A stretch of DNA of 64,000 nt, taken from positions 1-64,000 of the forward strand of contig NZ_QPQT01000010.1 of the NCBI RefSeq assembly GCF_003605125.1. The letters are read 5' to 3'. The stretch comes from Shewanella algidipiscicola. GTDB taxonomy: Bacteria > Pseudomonadota > Gammaproteobacteria > Enterobacterales > Shewanellaceae. Position 1 is the stretch's first letter, and every line of letters starts with the position of its first letter. The notes under the pieces were generated by a model. It had not been told where the DNA came from. It searched no databases and saw only the letters and a program-made list of their open reading frames with translations. Of this stretch, positions 8,012 through 16,735 are shown one piece after another. The translations under genes were made by a program, and so were the position numbers.

Positions 8012-9805
8012 ATGACGATTGCTCCACAGACAGAGGCTTGGTTATCTGACTCTTGGTCACGCAGCCAAGGTGCAGGATTATCAGAAACTCGGCTGCCACA
8101 AGCCGTGCGTTTAGAGAGCGATGCGCTCGCCGAACGTCACGAACTTTATCGCAAGTTAATCGCCCTCGTTGAGCAGCACGCCTTACCCTTGTTTCATCAA
8201 TTAATGGCCCATACTCAGAGCCGTCTTATTTTGTCAGACAACGAAGGCTATGTGCTACGTCATTGGGGGGTGGCACAATATTCTAGTAAGCTAGCTAATG
8301 TGGCGCTGGATATCGGGGTCAATTGGCATGAACAGCACCGAGGCACTAACGCCATTGGTACGGCGCTAACCTCAAAACAAGCCGTGTCAGTGATTGGCGA
8401 TCAGCACTTTATTCGTCAGCATCGCTTTATGAGCTGCACCGCCACGCCCATTTTTTCGCCCACGGGAGAGATGCTCGGCGCCATCGACATCACCAGCGAA
8501 CAACAACGCCATAGTCAGCAGACTCTGCTGTTGATCGCCAGCTTAGCTCAGCAGGTTGAAACGGCGCTATTATGCCATCTTCCCGGTAGTCACTATCGTA
8601 TTGACTTAGCTGAGCAAGCTTCGCTTATCGCCTCGGGGTGGCAAGGCATAGTAGTCGCTAATGCCGAGGGTAAAATTTTGGGCTGTAACCCTATGGCTCA
8701 TAAACTGCTGCAGAGCGCCAAGGTAGGTGATGATATTCGTCAATATCTGGGGCAGCAATGGCATCGCCCTGAACAATTATTACAACATCAAAGTTTACAC
8801 CTTAAGACCCAAGAGTTAGTGCCCAGCAGCCGTTCTCATCTGGTGAGTCAGCAGATAGGCGTGCGTTTTCGTGATCCACAATTGGAGCGCGCCTGGCAGC
8901 AGGCCAACAAGGTGGTTAAACGCAATATTCCGCTATTAGTGTGTGGCGAAACTGGGGTCGGTAAAGAGCAGTTTATTAAAAAGTTGCATCACCAGAGTAG
9001 CCGAAGCCAGCATCCATTAGTGGCGGTCAATTGCGCCGCCTTACCGAGCGAACTGGTGGAATCAGAGCTATTTGGTTATCAGGGGGGCGCGTTTACAGGC
9101 GCCAGTCGCAGTGGTTACTTGGGCAAGATCCGTCAAGCCGATGGCGGCTTTTTGTTTCTCGACGAAGTGGGTGAAATGCCCCTTGCGGCGCAAGCGCGCT
9201 TGTTGCGGGTATTGCAAGAGCGCGAGGTGGTGCCTGTGGGGAGTAATCACACCTTTAACGTCGATATTCAAGTGATTGCCGCCACCCATATGGATTTAGC
9301 GTCTCTGGTTGAGAAAGGCTTATTTAGGCAAGACTTATATTATCGACTCAATGGCCTGCAAGTAGAGCTCCCACCGCTGCGCGATCGTCTGGATAAGGCG
9401 CGGATCATCGATAAATTACACAAGCGTTATCGGGTGGCGCCGCAAGCATTATGCGCCGAACTGTTGGCGCGGCTGTTATGTTACGCTTGGCCGGGAAATT
9501 TGCGTCAGCTAGATAATGTGATGCAAGTGGCGTGTTTGTTGGCCGAGGGGGATGAGGTATTAGCGTGGCATCACCTGCCTGATCATATGCAGCAACAGTT
9601 GCGTGTGGCCGATCATCTATTGCCGATAGAGTCAGTGCTTGAAGAGAGTCAGTCAAAAGCGGGTCAATCCCTTAATGCCACCATTAATGCCAACGTCGCC
9701 GCCTTGTATCAGGAGTGTCAGGGCAATGTGAGTTTGTGCGCCAAACGTTTGGGGATCAGCCGTAATGCGCTGTACCGTAAATTAAAGGTCTTAGGGCTGA
9801 AGTGA
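8012..9805 (+). CDS. AcoR-like sigma-54-dependent activator
   Basis: This enhancer-binding protein has three parts. A GAF-type sensor lies at about residues 70-200 (DIGVNWHEQHRGTNAIGTAL is typical of AcoR). A sigma-54 AAA+ domain at about 290-500 has Walker A GETGVGKE, the sigma-54 loop GAFTGA and Walker B FLFLDEVGEMP. A Fis-type helix-turn-helix closes the C-terminus (NVSLCAKRLGISRNALYRKL). I prefer the ATG at 8012 because GGAAC lies 7 bases upstream; a GTG at 7991 in the same frame would add seven residues. It probably activates the divergent aldB in response to a small aldehyde, alcohol or diketone, which is inferred from the family and position. Confidence 0.88.
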   Translation: MTIAPQTEAWLSDSWSRSQGAGLSETRLPQAVRLESDALAERHELYRKLIALVEQHALPLFHQLMAHTQSRLILSDNEGYVLRHWGVAQYSSKLANVALDIGVNWHEQHRGTNAIGTALTSKQAVSVIGDQHFIRQHRFMSCTATPIFSPTGEMLGAIDITSEQQRHSQQTLLLIASLAQQVETALLCHLPGSHYRIDLAEQASLIASGWQGIVVANAEGKILGCNPMAHKLLQSAKVGDDIRQYLGQQWHRPEQLLQHQSLHLKTQELVPSSRSHLVSQQIGVRFRDPQLERAWQQANKVVKRNIPLLVCGETGVGKEQFIKKLHHQSSRSQHPLVAVNCAALPSELVESELFGYQGGAFTGASRSGYLGKIRQADGGFLFLDEVGEMPLAAQARLLRVLQEREVVPVGSNHTFNVDIQVIAATHMDLASLVEKGLFRQDLYYRLNGLQVELPPLRDRLDKARIIDKLHKRYRVAPQALCAELLARLLCYAWPGNLRQLDNVMQVACLLAEGDEVLAWHHLPDHMQQQLRVADHLLPIESVLEESQSKAGQSLNATINANVAALYQECQGNVSLCAKRLGISRNALYRKLKVLGLK

Positions 9806-9972
9806 ACTTAGCCGCATGGCCTGATGTGAGCCAAATATGTGATTGACCGCGCTAAGCTAATATGATGTCAATGCGCCAGCTCACGAAGCTAACCATAGAC
9901 AATGTCACCACTTGCTTGTGTGGCGTTATCACCATTAAGGTGAGTGCCAATGAGCTTGTACCATCAATAATC

Positions 9973-9988
9973 ACTGATTTAAATCAGT
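9973..9988. promoter_or_regulatory. Perfect 16-bp palindrome upstream of acuI
   Basis: ACTGATTTAAATCAGT is fully symmetric and ends 12 bases before the acuI ATG. The centre resembles an Fnr/EtrA site (TTGAT-N4-ATCAA) with one change in each half. Its position next to the ribosome site suggests a repressor operator. Confidence 0.5.
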
Positions 9989-10000
9989 TGGGAGAGAAGC

Positions 10001-10981
10001 ATGTTTGATGCATTAGTGTTAACTCAGCAAGATAAAGTGACTCACGCCAGTGTGACGCAATTGAGCGAAGATCAGCTTCCCGCTGGCGATGTGGTGGTTG
10101 ATGTTGCCTATTCGTCGCTTAATTATAAAGACGGCCTCGCGGTGACAGGCACTGGCAAAATTATCCGCCAGTTTCCTATGGTACCGGGCATCGATTTTGC
10201 GGGCGTGGTGAGTGAATCGGCAGATCCACGTTACCAAGTGGGTGATGAAGTGATTTTGACCGGTTGGGGCGTAGGGGAAAACCATTGGGGTGGAATGGCG
10301 CAAAAAGCGCGCGTCAACGCCGACTGGTTAGTCCCCATGCCTGCAGGGTGTGATGCCGCCAAAGCCATGATGATAGGCACGGCGGGGCTTACCGCCATGT
10401 TGTGTGTGCAGGCATTGCAACGCGCCGGAGTGACGCCAGATCAAGGTGACGTGCTCGTCACTGGCGCCAGTGGTGGTGTCGGCTCGGTTGCGGTGACCTT
10501 GCTTGCCAGCGCGGGTTATCGTGTGGTGGCCTGCAGTGGCCGCGTCGAAAAAAATGGCCCTATGCTCAAACAGTTGGGTGCGGCAGAGGTGATCGATCGC
10601 GCTGAGTTACAGCAAGATGCTAAACCCTTAGAGGCCCAGCGTTGGGCTGGTGTGGTCGACACCGTTGGCGATAAAATTTTAGCTAAAGCATTGGCGCAAA
10701 TTCACTATGGCGGCGCCGCGGCCATCTGTGGTCTGGCGGGCGGATTTGCACTGCCCACCACTGTGATGCCCTTTATTTTGCGCGGGGTGAGCCTACTGGG
10801 TATCGACTCGGTCTCTTGCCCCTTTGAAAAACGCCAAGCCGCGTGGCAAGAGGTGATTGCGCGTTTACCTGAGCAGTTTTACCAGCAGGCCTGTCAGCAA
10901 GTGAGCCTAGCTCAAGTGCCAGAATTTGCCGATAAGATTGTTAAAGGGCAGGTGACAGGGCGAGTACTGGTTAAACTGTGA
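10001..10981 (+). CDS. acuI: AcuI/YhdH-type acrylyl-CoA reductase (NADPH)
   Basis: This 326-residue zinc-free medium-chain dehydrogenase/reductase matches the YhdH/AcuI family (SSLNYKDGLAVTG near 32, PGIDFAGVV near 62, the nucleotide-binding VTGASGGVGSVAV near 150, then GLAGG). Family members reduce acryloyl-CoA to propionyl-CoA with NADPH and protect cells from acrylate toxicity. The gene stands alone with its own palindrome upstream and a terminator downstream. The neighbouring DMSP lyase releases acrylate, so a detoxifying role here is plausible, although yhdH is also widespread outside DMSP clusters. Confidence 0.88.
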   Translation: MFDALVLTQQDKVTHASVTQLSEDQLPAGDVVVDVAYSSLNYKDGLAVTGTGKIIRQFPMVPGIDFAGVVSESADPRYQVGDEVILTGWGVGENHWGGMAQKARVNADWLVPMPAGCDAAKAMMIGTAGLTAMLCVQALQRAGVTPDQGDVLVTGASGGVGSVAVTLLASAGYRVVACSGRVEKNGPMLKQLGAAEVIDRAELQQDAKPLEAQRWAGVVDTVGDKILAKALAQIHYGGAAAICGLAGGFALPTTVMPFILRGVSLLGIDSVSCPFEKRQAAWQEVIARLPEQFYQQACQQVSLAQVPEFADKIVKGQVTGRVLVKL

Positions 10982-11045
10982 TCTGCTAATGTGAGCAGAG
11001 CCAAGATGACGGTAGCTTAGGCAGTATTTTTAGCCCCGTATATTG

Positions 11046-11069
11046 AGTGGTCTTAGGGCCACTTTTTTT
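11046..11069 (+). terminator. Rho-independent terminator after acuI
   Basis: AGTGGTC and GGCCACT pair (one wobble) around TTAG and are followed by six T. The remaining 450 bp up to the porin gene show no further clear signal; a short ORF there (11416-11610) looks spurious. Confidence 0.75.
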
Positions 11070-11524
11070 GTGATTACATCTTGGTAAATGCTTTAAATTC
11101 AATGGCTTATTTTTATGTTGTAACTATTGAACTTGGTCGCAATTTAGCCGCTTGGGGTGAGGGGCTGGTTTGATGTTCGCCGTTGACATAGGCATACTGT
11201 GGCGCTGCTGGAGTGCAGCATTAAAGATACGCTAAAGTTATTGTCCAATAGAATGACTATGTGTTGTTTGAATGGTATTAGTCATTGCATCAATGTAGGT
11301 AGTGAACACTGCATATATTGACCCAACGACTCGACATTAACTTGTGTTGTCACTCAATCTTAGCCTTTAATTTAATGAATTAGGCTAGCACAGCGACAGG
11401 TGATTTGACTCAGATTTGATGGTTTACCTTCATTACATTAACTCAGTAATTGATGGATATCACTTAGGCTGGTTAAATCAAAACTCCTCTTATGTAGTGC
11501 TCTCTACACAAACAAGTTGGTTGA

Positions 11525-12655
11525 ATGATGAATATTTCCAAAGCATTACTGTTGGCGCTGTTAATGCCAACCTCACTCGTCATCACAGATGTACACGCAA
11601 CGAGTGCTGAAGATGGCATTAAGGTCTCTGGTATTGTCAGAGTCAATTATGCTTACAAAGATTATGATGAAGCTTCTAAAGACAAGTTGGGTGATTTTAC
11701 CTTCGATATGGCTGCCATTAAGTTTGACGGTAAGTTAGGCGATTGGGGACTAGCCAGCGAATACCGCTTTTTAGATGGCTGGAATATGTTGCGTTATGGC
11801 TATGGTTTTTATGATGTAAATCCACAATGGCAACTGCAATTGGGGGTCACTCAGGTGCCATTTGGTAACCCAGGGTTTATTTCAAATAGCTTTTGGTTTG
11901 GCGTGCCATATTACCTAGGTTTCGAAGATGATTATGATTTAGGGGTTAAGGCTGCCTATTCTAGCGGCGCGTGGAACACTGAAATGGCGTTCTTTAAAAA
12001 TGCCGAATATGCCGCCAGCAACAATCAGCGTTACGCGACCGATCTGTATTCGGGGGTGGTTAATGGTACCGAATATTTTAACGAAGAGACCAACCAGCTT
12101 AATCTACGTCAGATGTATGAGATAACCTATGCCGGTGGTCAAACTCGCCTAGGTGGTTCAGTCGAATTCGGTCAAATCTATAACAGTAATACTGGCAATA
12201 ATGGCGACCGTTATGCCATCGCATTGCATATGGAGAGCAGCTATAACGACTGGAACTTGCAACTGCAGGTGATGCAGTATGAATATGATGCTGCCGATGC
12301 GGTTGATAACAATAAGGTTGCGGTGTCGGTTTATAATTATCAGTATGAAATTGCTGCTAAAGCGCAAGCCTATAGCGTTAATATTGCCAAGACGCTAAAT
12401 ACCGGTTGGGGTAGCATTAAGTTGTATAATGACTTTGGCATGGTGACCCCAGATGTGGATGACGACAGCTATGACACCAGTTACCAAAATGTCACTGGCG
12501 TTGCCCTTGCAGCGGGTCCGACTTACACCATGATTGACTTTATTTTGGGTAAGAATATGTATGCCTCGACTCGCGATAACAGCCATGTTGGCTTGCCTGA
12601 GATGGGTGATAGCTGGGATAAGCGAGTGAATATTAACTTTGGTTACTATTTTTAA
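11525..12655 (+). CDS. Outer-membrane porin, first copy
   Basis: A signal peptide (about residues 1-25, ending VHA) leads into an all-beta sequence of alternating aromatic and polar residues that closes with the outer-membrane signature NINFGYYF, so this is a beta-barrel porin. The N-terminal strand (DGIKVSGIVRVNYAYKDY) recalls phosphate-selective or DcaP-like porins, but I would not assign a family firmly. It is 376 residues and clearly paralogous to the porin at 16736; most of the chain aligns without gaps. The two copies bracket ardAB and dddY, which suggests uptake of DMSP or acrylate and release of propionate. No shared operator is visible upstream of this gene. Confidence 0.85.
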   Translation: MMNISKALLLALLMPTSLVITDVHATSAEDGIKVSGIVRVNYAYKDYDEASKDKLGDFTFDMAAIKFDGKLGDWGLASEYRFLDGWNMLRYGYGFYDVNPQWQLQLGVTQVPFGNPGFISNSFWFGVPYYLGFEDDYDLGVKAAYSSGAWNTEMAFFKNAEYAASNNQRYATDLYSGVVNGTEYFNEETNQLNLRQMYEITYAGGQTRLGGSVEFGQIYNSNTGNNGDRYAIALHMESSYNDWNLQLQVMQYEYDAADAVDNNKVAVSVYNYQYEIAAKAQAYSVNIAKTLNTGWGSIKLYNDFGMVTPDVDDDSYDTSYQNVTGVALAAGPTYTMIDFILGKNMYASTRDNSHVGLPEMGDSWDKRVNINFGYYF

Positions 12656-12668
12656 GTCTGAGTCTTGT

Positions 12669-12771
12669 GTCTTAAGATCTCAGCCATGAGCTGTAAGATC
12701 TTAAGACGCTAAACTCACTTTACTGTTAGCGGCTTAAAGCCCACTGCCAAGCTGTACTTGGTATGGGGCTT
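12669..12771 (+). terminator. Two hairpins after the first porin
   Basis: First, GTCTTAAGATCT (12669-12680) pairs perfectly with AGATCTTAAGAC (12696-12707). Second, AAGCCC...CCAAG pairs with CTTGG...GGGCTT at 12737-12771 and is followed by CTTATTTTA. The second looks more like a terminator. Together they should isolate the porin from ardA. Confidence 0.6.
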
Positions 12772-12922
12772 CTTATTTTATGGCTCACGCCAACCAGATG
12801 AATTTTAGGGTGGCTTTATCCTGTTTCACTATGACGTAGCGTGACGGCTGAGCTTAGTCATTATGCTTATCTAAGTTAGTCTCTTACACTGAGATTGCTT
12901 AACTTGGCTGTCGACACTGATG

Positions 12923-12936
12923 CCCCCCCCCCCCCC
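12923..12936 (+). repeat. Homopolymer of 14 C
   Basis: Fourteen consecutive C lie about 220 bp upstream of the ardA ATG and 40 bp before the first operator. Tracts of this length are prone to slippage. The exact count may also be a sequencing uncertainty. Confidence 0.85.
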
Positions 12937-12976
12937 TTATGCGTGTTTTTTCTGCTTCCTCTCCATAGATAGCCAG

Positions 12977-12996
12977 TTTTGGAATCGGTTCCAAAA
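12977..12996. promoter_or_regulatory. Operator copy 1, upstream of ardA
   Basis: TTTTGGAATCGGTTCCAAAA is a near-perfect palindrome. It belongs to a set of four in this region (also 13093, 15336 and 18184) with the core TGGAAYYGRTTCCA. The symmetry and CG-type centre are like LacI-family operators. Confidence 0.82.
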
Positions 12997-13092
12997 TACC
13001 CACAAAGTAGTAGTTTTGAATAAATTTGAAGCTAGTTATTGTTTTAACAATGTTGTGAAGTTGTTTTAAAGGTAACTGTTGATTGACTCCCG

Positions 13093-13110
13093 TTTTGGAA
13101 CTGGTTCCAG
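13093..13110. promoter_or_regulatory. Operator copy 2, upstream of ardA
   Basis: TTTTGGAACTGGTTCCAG repeats the operator 116 bp (centre to centre) after copy 1, close to eleven helical turns, so a looped repression complex is possible. It ends 46 bp before the ardA ATG, overlapping the likely promoter region. Confidence 0.8.
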
Positions 13111-13155
13111 TCCTATTATTTTCTCGTCAATAAAACATAAAAAGGGTGATAACAG

Positions 13156-14676
13156 ATGAGCAATATAGATCTGCTAGGACGCCGTAATTTCATTAAAGGT
13201 TTAGGTGCCGCTGCGGGTGTAGCAATGGCAGCGCCTGCAATGGCGGTTTCTGAGAAAGCTAACGGTGTGAAATGGGACAAAGAAGTTGAAGTACTGATCA
13301 TAGGTTCAGGCTTTGCTGGCTTAGCGGCGGCGATTGAAGCCACCCGTAAGGGCGCAAAAGATGTCCATATCTTTGAAAAAATGTCTTACTTTGGTGGTAA
13401 CTCAGCGATTAACGGTGGCTTATTTGCTGCTCCCGGTACGCCGATGCAGAAAAAAGAGGGCGTACAAGACTCTGTCGATCGTATGGTGGCTGATCAGTTA
13501 AAGTCTGGCCGCGGTATTGCCGATGAAGCATTGCTACGCCATGTGGCCTCTCATGCCGTTGAAGCCTTGCAGATGACCATCGATGCTGGCGCCGAATATC
13601 ATCCGTACCTTCAGCAGCTCGGTGGTCATTCCGTTGCGCGAACCTATCAAACCACCGTGAGCTGCGGCGCGGGTATCACCCAACCACTTTACAAAGAGTG
13701 TCAACGTATTGGAGTTAACATTCATAACCGTTCTAAGTTTGAAGGGTTCTTGGTCGGTGATAAAGGTGAAGTGGTTGGCGTTAAAATGCGCCAGAACTAT
13801 CACTTCGGTGAAGACCAACCCGGTGACGTGCTGAATATTCGTGCTAAGCGTGGCGTTATTATGGCCACAGGTGGCTTTGCGCAAAACGTTGACTTACGTA
13901 TGGCGCAAGATCCAACACTGACCTCGGAAGTGGGTTGTACTAACGCACCGGGTGCGACGGGTGAGGGAATGTATGAAATGTTCCGTTTGGGCGCCATCCC
14001 TGTACATCTTGCCCACATCCAGTCTGGCCCATGGGCATCGCCCGACGAAGGTGGTTTTGGTTATGTGTCTAACTACTCTATCTATAACTTCCCGCATTCA
14101 ATGGCGATTAACCGCCTAACGGGTAAGCGTTTCATGAATGAAATTGCCGACCGTAAGACCCGTGCCGATGCAGAACTGGCCTGTCGTGACGAGAAGGGCG
14201 ATGCCTTACCACCAATTTTGATCACCAGCTATAAGGATTCTAAGCAGCATCCCAATACCAAGAAAGTGATCAAATACAACGTGGGTTGGAAGTTCGACAC
14301 CATTGAAGAGCTAGCCAAACATTTTGACGTACCGTTAAAGCCGCTTAAAGCGCAAATTGAAGAGTACAACACCTACGTTAAGTCTGGCGAAGATAAGCAG
14401 TTCGGTAAGAACATGACCAAAGCCAAAGATAAGTTTATCGAGGCACCCTTTACCGTGGTTCGTCTATGGCCAAAAGTGCATTACTGCCAAGGTGGTGTGC
14501 AGGTTAATACTAAGGCTGAAGTTAAAGACAGCTTTACGGGTCAGCCTATCCCAGGTTTATATGCAGCGGGTGAGGTGTGTGGTGGTATTCACGGCGTGAG
14601 CCGTTTGGGTAGCTGCTCAATTCCTGAGTGTATGGTAATGGGTATGACAGCTGCACGCAGCATGATGCAAGCCTAA
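13156..14676 (+). CDS. ardA: Periplasmic flavoprotein, acrylate reductase subunit ArdA
   Basis: This 506-residue protein starts with a Tat signal (GRRNFIKG at residues 8-15, cleavage after AMA near 30) and then a fumarate-reductase-type FAD domain (VLIIGSGFAGLAAAIEA near 46-62, then GGNSAINGG). Active-site regions include GKRFMNEIADRKTRAD, VHYCQGGVQ and GIHGVSRLGS. It carries no haem motifs; the adjacent tetrahaem gene supplies them. A two-gene flavocytochrome ArdAB of this layout reduces acrylate in Shewanella woodyi (established knowledge, from memory). The DMSP lyase gene next door makes acrylate the likely substrate, while methacrylate or another 2-enoate cannot be excluded. Two operators lie upstream. 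Confidence 0.85.
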   Translation: MSNIDLLGRRNFIKGLGAAAGVAMAAPAMAVSEKANGVKWDKEVEVLIIGSGFAGLAAAIEATRKGAKDVHIFEKMSYFGGNSAINGGLFAAPGTPMQKKEGVQDSVDRMVADQLKSGRGIADEALLRHVASHAVEALQMTIDAGAEYHPYLQQLGGHSVARTYQTTVSCGAGITQPLYKECQRIGVNIHNRSKFEGFLVGDKGEVVGVKMRQNYHFGEDQPGDVLNIRAKRGVIMATGGFAQNVDLRMAQDPTLTSEVGCTNAPGATGEGMYEMFRLGAIPVHLAHIQSGPWASPDEGGFGYVSNYSIYNFPHSMAINRLTGKRFMNEIADRKTRADAELACRDEKGDALPPILITSYKDSKQHPNTKKVIKYNVGWKFDTIEELAKHFDVPLKPLKAQIEEYNTYVKSGEDKQFGKNMTKAKDKFIEAPFTVVRLWPKVHYCQGGVQVNTKAEVKDSFTGQPIPGLYAAGEVCGGIHGVSRLGSCSIPECMVMGMTAARSMMQA

Positions 14677-14704
14677 GTCGACCGGTAATTAAGAGGAATC
14701 AATA

Positions 14705-15058
14705 ATGAAAAAGTTAACTATTGTACTCGCGCTGGTCTTAGGTGGCTTAGTGAGTCTGTCTGCTCAAGCGATTGAGCAGCGTGCTTGGCATAAAGAGGTG
14801 ATCGGTAAAGATTGTAAGGTTTGTCATGACAAGGGGATTAAACAGTTCCCGTCTGATCAAGCCTGTTTACAGTGTCACGATGTGGACGATCTAGCCGAGC
14901 AAACCGCGCGAAGTGAAGAGGATAAGTGGCAGAATCCACATAATAACCTGCACTATGGTAAAGACCTACCTTGCCAAGAGTGTCATGGTGAGCATAAAGC
15001 GAAAAAGCCATTATGCAGCAATTGTCATACCTTCAAGTTTGATAAGCACCAAGAGTAA
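14705..15058 (+). CDS. ardB: Tetrahaem cytochrome c, acrylate reductase subunit ArdB
   Basis: This 117-residue protein has a Sec signal peptide (cleavage after AQA, about residue 22) and four CXXCH haem sites: CKVCH (37-41), CLQCH (54-58), CQECH (90-94) and CSNCH (104-108). Size and spacing match the small tetrahaem domain of flavocytochrome c fumarate reductases, here made as a separate subunit. It starts 28 bp after ardA with a GAGG ribosome site, so the two are co-transcribed. It should pass electrons from CymA to the ArdA flavin in the periplasm; the donor is inferred. Confidence 0.92.
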   Translation: MKKLTIVLALVLGGLVSLSAQAIEQRAWHKEVIGKDCKVCHDKGIKQFPSDQACLQCHDVDDLAEQTARSEEDKWQNPHNNLHYGKDLPCQECHGEHKAKKPLCSNCHTFKFDKHQE

Positions 15059-15068
15059 TTTCCACCTC

Positions 15069-15092
15069 TAGGCCCATTGAAAAATGGGCCTA
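15069..15092 (+). terminator. Hairpin after ardB
   Basis: TAGGCCCATT pairs perfectly with AATGGGCCTA around a four-base loop, 11 bp after the ardB stop. A pyrimidine-rich stretch, not a T run, follows. Confidence 0.6.
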
Positions 15093-15209
15093 TCTCCCAT
15101 CTTATCTCCCTCTCTCTGGAATGGGATTTACTATTAATTAACGCGCTAATTATCCCTGCAATGATGTTATATCGGTAATTAACCTTACTTATCTATATAT
15201 TTCACTATG

Positions 15210-15244
15210 CCTCTTAGCACTTCCCCTTCGCTAAGAGGTTTTTT
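15210..15244 (+). terminator. Rho-independent terminator between ardB and dddY
   Basis: CCTCTTAGC pairs perfectly with GCTAAGAGG and is followed by six T. With the operator at 15336 it indicates that dddY has its own promoter. Confidence 0.85.
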
Positions 15245-15335
15245 ATATATTTGACACCTAGTTTTTAATTATTTTTTATGTGAGGTTAACGCTGTTTTTG
15301 TCTATATAGTTGTTGCAACTTTGTACTGTTTACAT

Positions 15336-15355
15336 TTTTGGAATCGATTCCAAGT
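15336..15355. promoter_or_regulatory. Operator copy 3, upstream of dddY
   Basis: The palindrome TTGGAATCGATTCCAA lies 55 bp before the dddY ATG. It has the same core as the two sites before ardA and the one before the chemoreceptor gene. Confidence 0.85.
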
Positions 15356-15409
15356 TTATTATTCATCTGGTATTAGATTCAACCTAAAATAATTACAGTG
15401 GTGAGATGA

Positions 15410-16654
15410 ATGAAAAAGACCTTTGTTGCAATGTCACTCCTAATTGCTAATAGTGCTTTAGCGAGTGAATTACCTGATTTTTTAGATGTTAATGATATAA
15501 ACAATGCAGCGTTTAAATGTCTTGGAGATGCTCCAACATATTCTAAAGTTGATCAAAAGTATGTCGATCAGCTTTGGGATGAAACCTTAACTTATCTAAG
15601 AGCCTATGCATCGGCATTAACTAACGGTGAAAAAAGCCATTGCTTAAACTCTGATGAAGCGCTGTTTGATTCTACAGAAGGTGGCAAGAAGATCTGCGTT
15701 ATGGATCGCCGTGATATGAAGTTGATGGTGAAAAATATCTATCAAGTTATCAATAACGCCGATAAAGCAAAACAGTGCTTTGGCGCCCGGGAAGAGGTTG
15801 ACTGGATCTATAACCCAGGTGGCGAGTTAACTAAAAATTCGCCAGTAGCCCAGCACTTTAAACGCACCACTTTTGATGAGTTTTTCGAGACTAAGGTCAT
15901 TAACAAAGAAGTTCAGAAACTCGGTAAGCTATTTACAAAAAACTTTTATAAGATGGTGACCGGCGATGAAGTGAAGATGCCATCGGCTTTCCCTTACGAT
16001 ATCAGTGCTAACGCTCTGCCAAACCTCTGGGCGGCGGCGGGCTGGTTCCCTATGTATGCCGAAGAGAGTAAGCGTAACGACAAGAACTTTAACAACATCC
16101 GTGCTGGCTATGCCTACGCTGAGATCTTCGGCCATTGGGGATTGCTACGCATCGATGAGATCAATGGTGAAAAGGTCGGCGCCGAAATTGGCATGACGGT
16201 GCAGTCGGTCGATACGCTTTATCCATATCATAACCATGCGGTTTCAGAGATGTACTACAACATGCGCGTTCCAGCATGCACTAATCAGTTTAAGAGCTTC
16301 GCGGTAAGAGAGGACTCACCACTGGTTCATACCATTAAAGAAGATGACAAGGTGCGCCGAGTGCAATTTGATGCAGCGCAGCACAATGGCCATACCCAGT
16401 GGTTAGCCGGTAGCTATCAGCAAGATCCGCTGATCTATTTTCACCAAAACACCATCCATGCATTCGATGTGGATGGAAGTTGCGAAGCCAAACCTGAAGA
16501 GCGTGCCATTGTTTCTGTTTGGGCAAGAAGTAATGCCCATGATAAGCGCAATGACTATGGCACCACCTTATTATGTGAGTCGGCTAAAAAACCTGGTACT
16601 CCAGCAAATAAAGATGAAGTTATTCAATGTGATTTAACCAAGCTTAAATGGTAA
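15410..16654 (+). CDS. dddY: Periplasmic DMSP lyase DddY
   Basis: This 414-residue protein starts with a Sec signal peptide (cleavage near residue 19, ALA-SE). The cupin-type metal site reads H276-A-V-S-E280-M-Y282, followed by H350 in FHQNTIHAF. This matches the His/Glu/Tyr/His arrangement of the metal ligands and catalytic Tyr described for Alcaligenes DddY (H265, E269, Y271, H338, from memory). The enzyme cleaves DMSP into dimethyl sulfide and acrylate in the periplasm. Its neighbours fit: the acrylate reductase upstream and a porin downstream. Several Cys (37, 78, 96, 123, 290 and others) may form disulfides. It has its own operator and a terminator upstream. Confidence 0.92.
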   Translation: MKKTFVAMSLLIANSALASELPDFLDVNDINNAAFKCLGDAPTYSKVDQKYVDQLWDETLTYLRAYASALTNGEKSHCLNSDEALFDSTEGGKKICVMDRRDMKLMVKNIYQVINNADKAKQCFGAREEVDWIYNPGGELTKNSPVAQHFKRTTFDEFFETKVINKEVQKLGKLFTKNFYKMVTGDEVKMPSAFPYDISANALPNLWAAAGWFPMYAEESKRNDKNFNNIRAGYAYAEIFGHWGLLRIDEINGEKVGAEIGMTVQSVDTLYPYHNHAVSEMYYNMRVPACTNQFKSFAVREDSPLVHTIKEDDKVRRVQFDAAQHNGHTQWLAGSYQQDPLIYFHQNTIHAFDVDGSCEAKPEERAIVSVWARSNAHDKRNDYGTTLLCESAKKPGTPANKDEVIQCDLTKLKW

Positions 16655-16735
16655 TCGGTTATTTAACTTTTCGTTTATTAAATTTTATTCAAGGCGTTAT
16701 TTAGCCTTTATTTGTATAGGATGCAAGTTGGTAGT

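Noticed and set aside
11416..11610. 64-codon frame upstream of the first porin
   Set aside because: It overlaps the porin start, has no ribosome site and no recognisable sequence.
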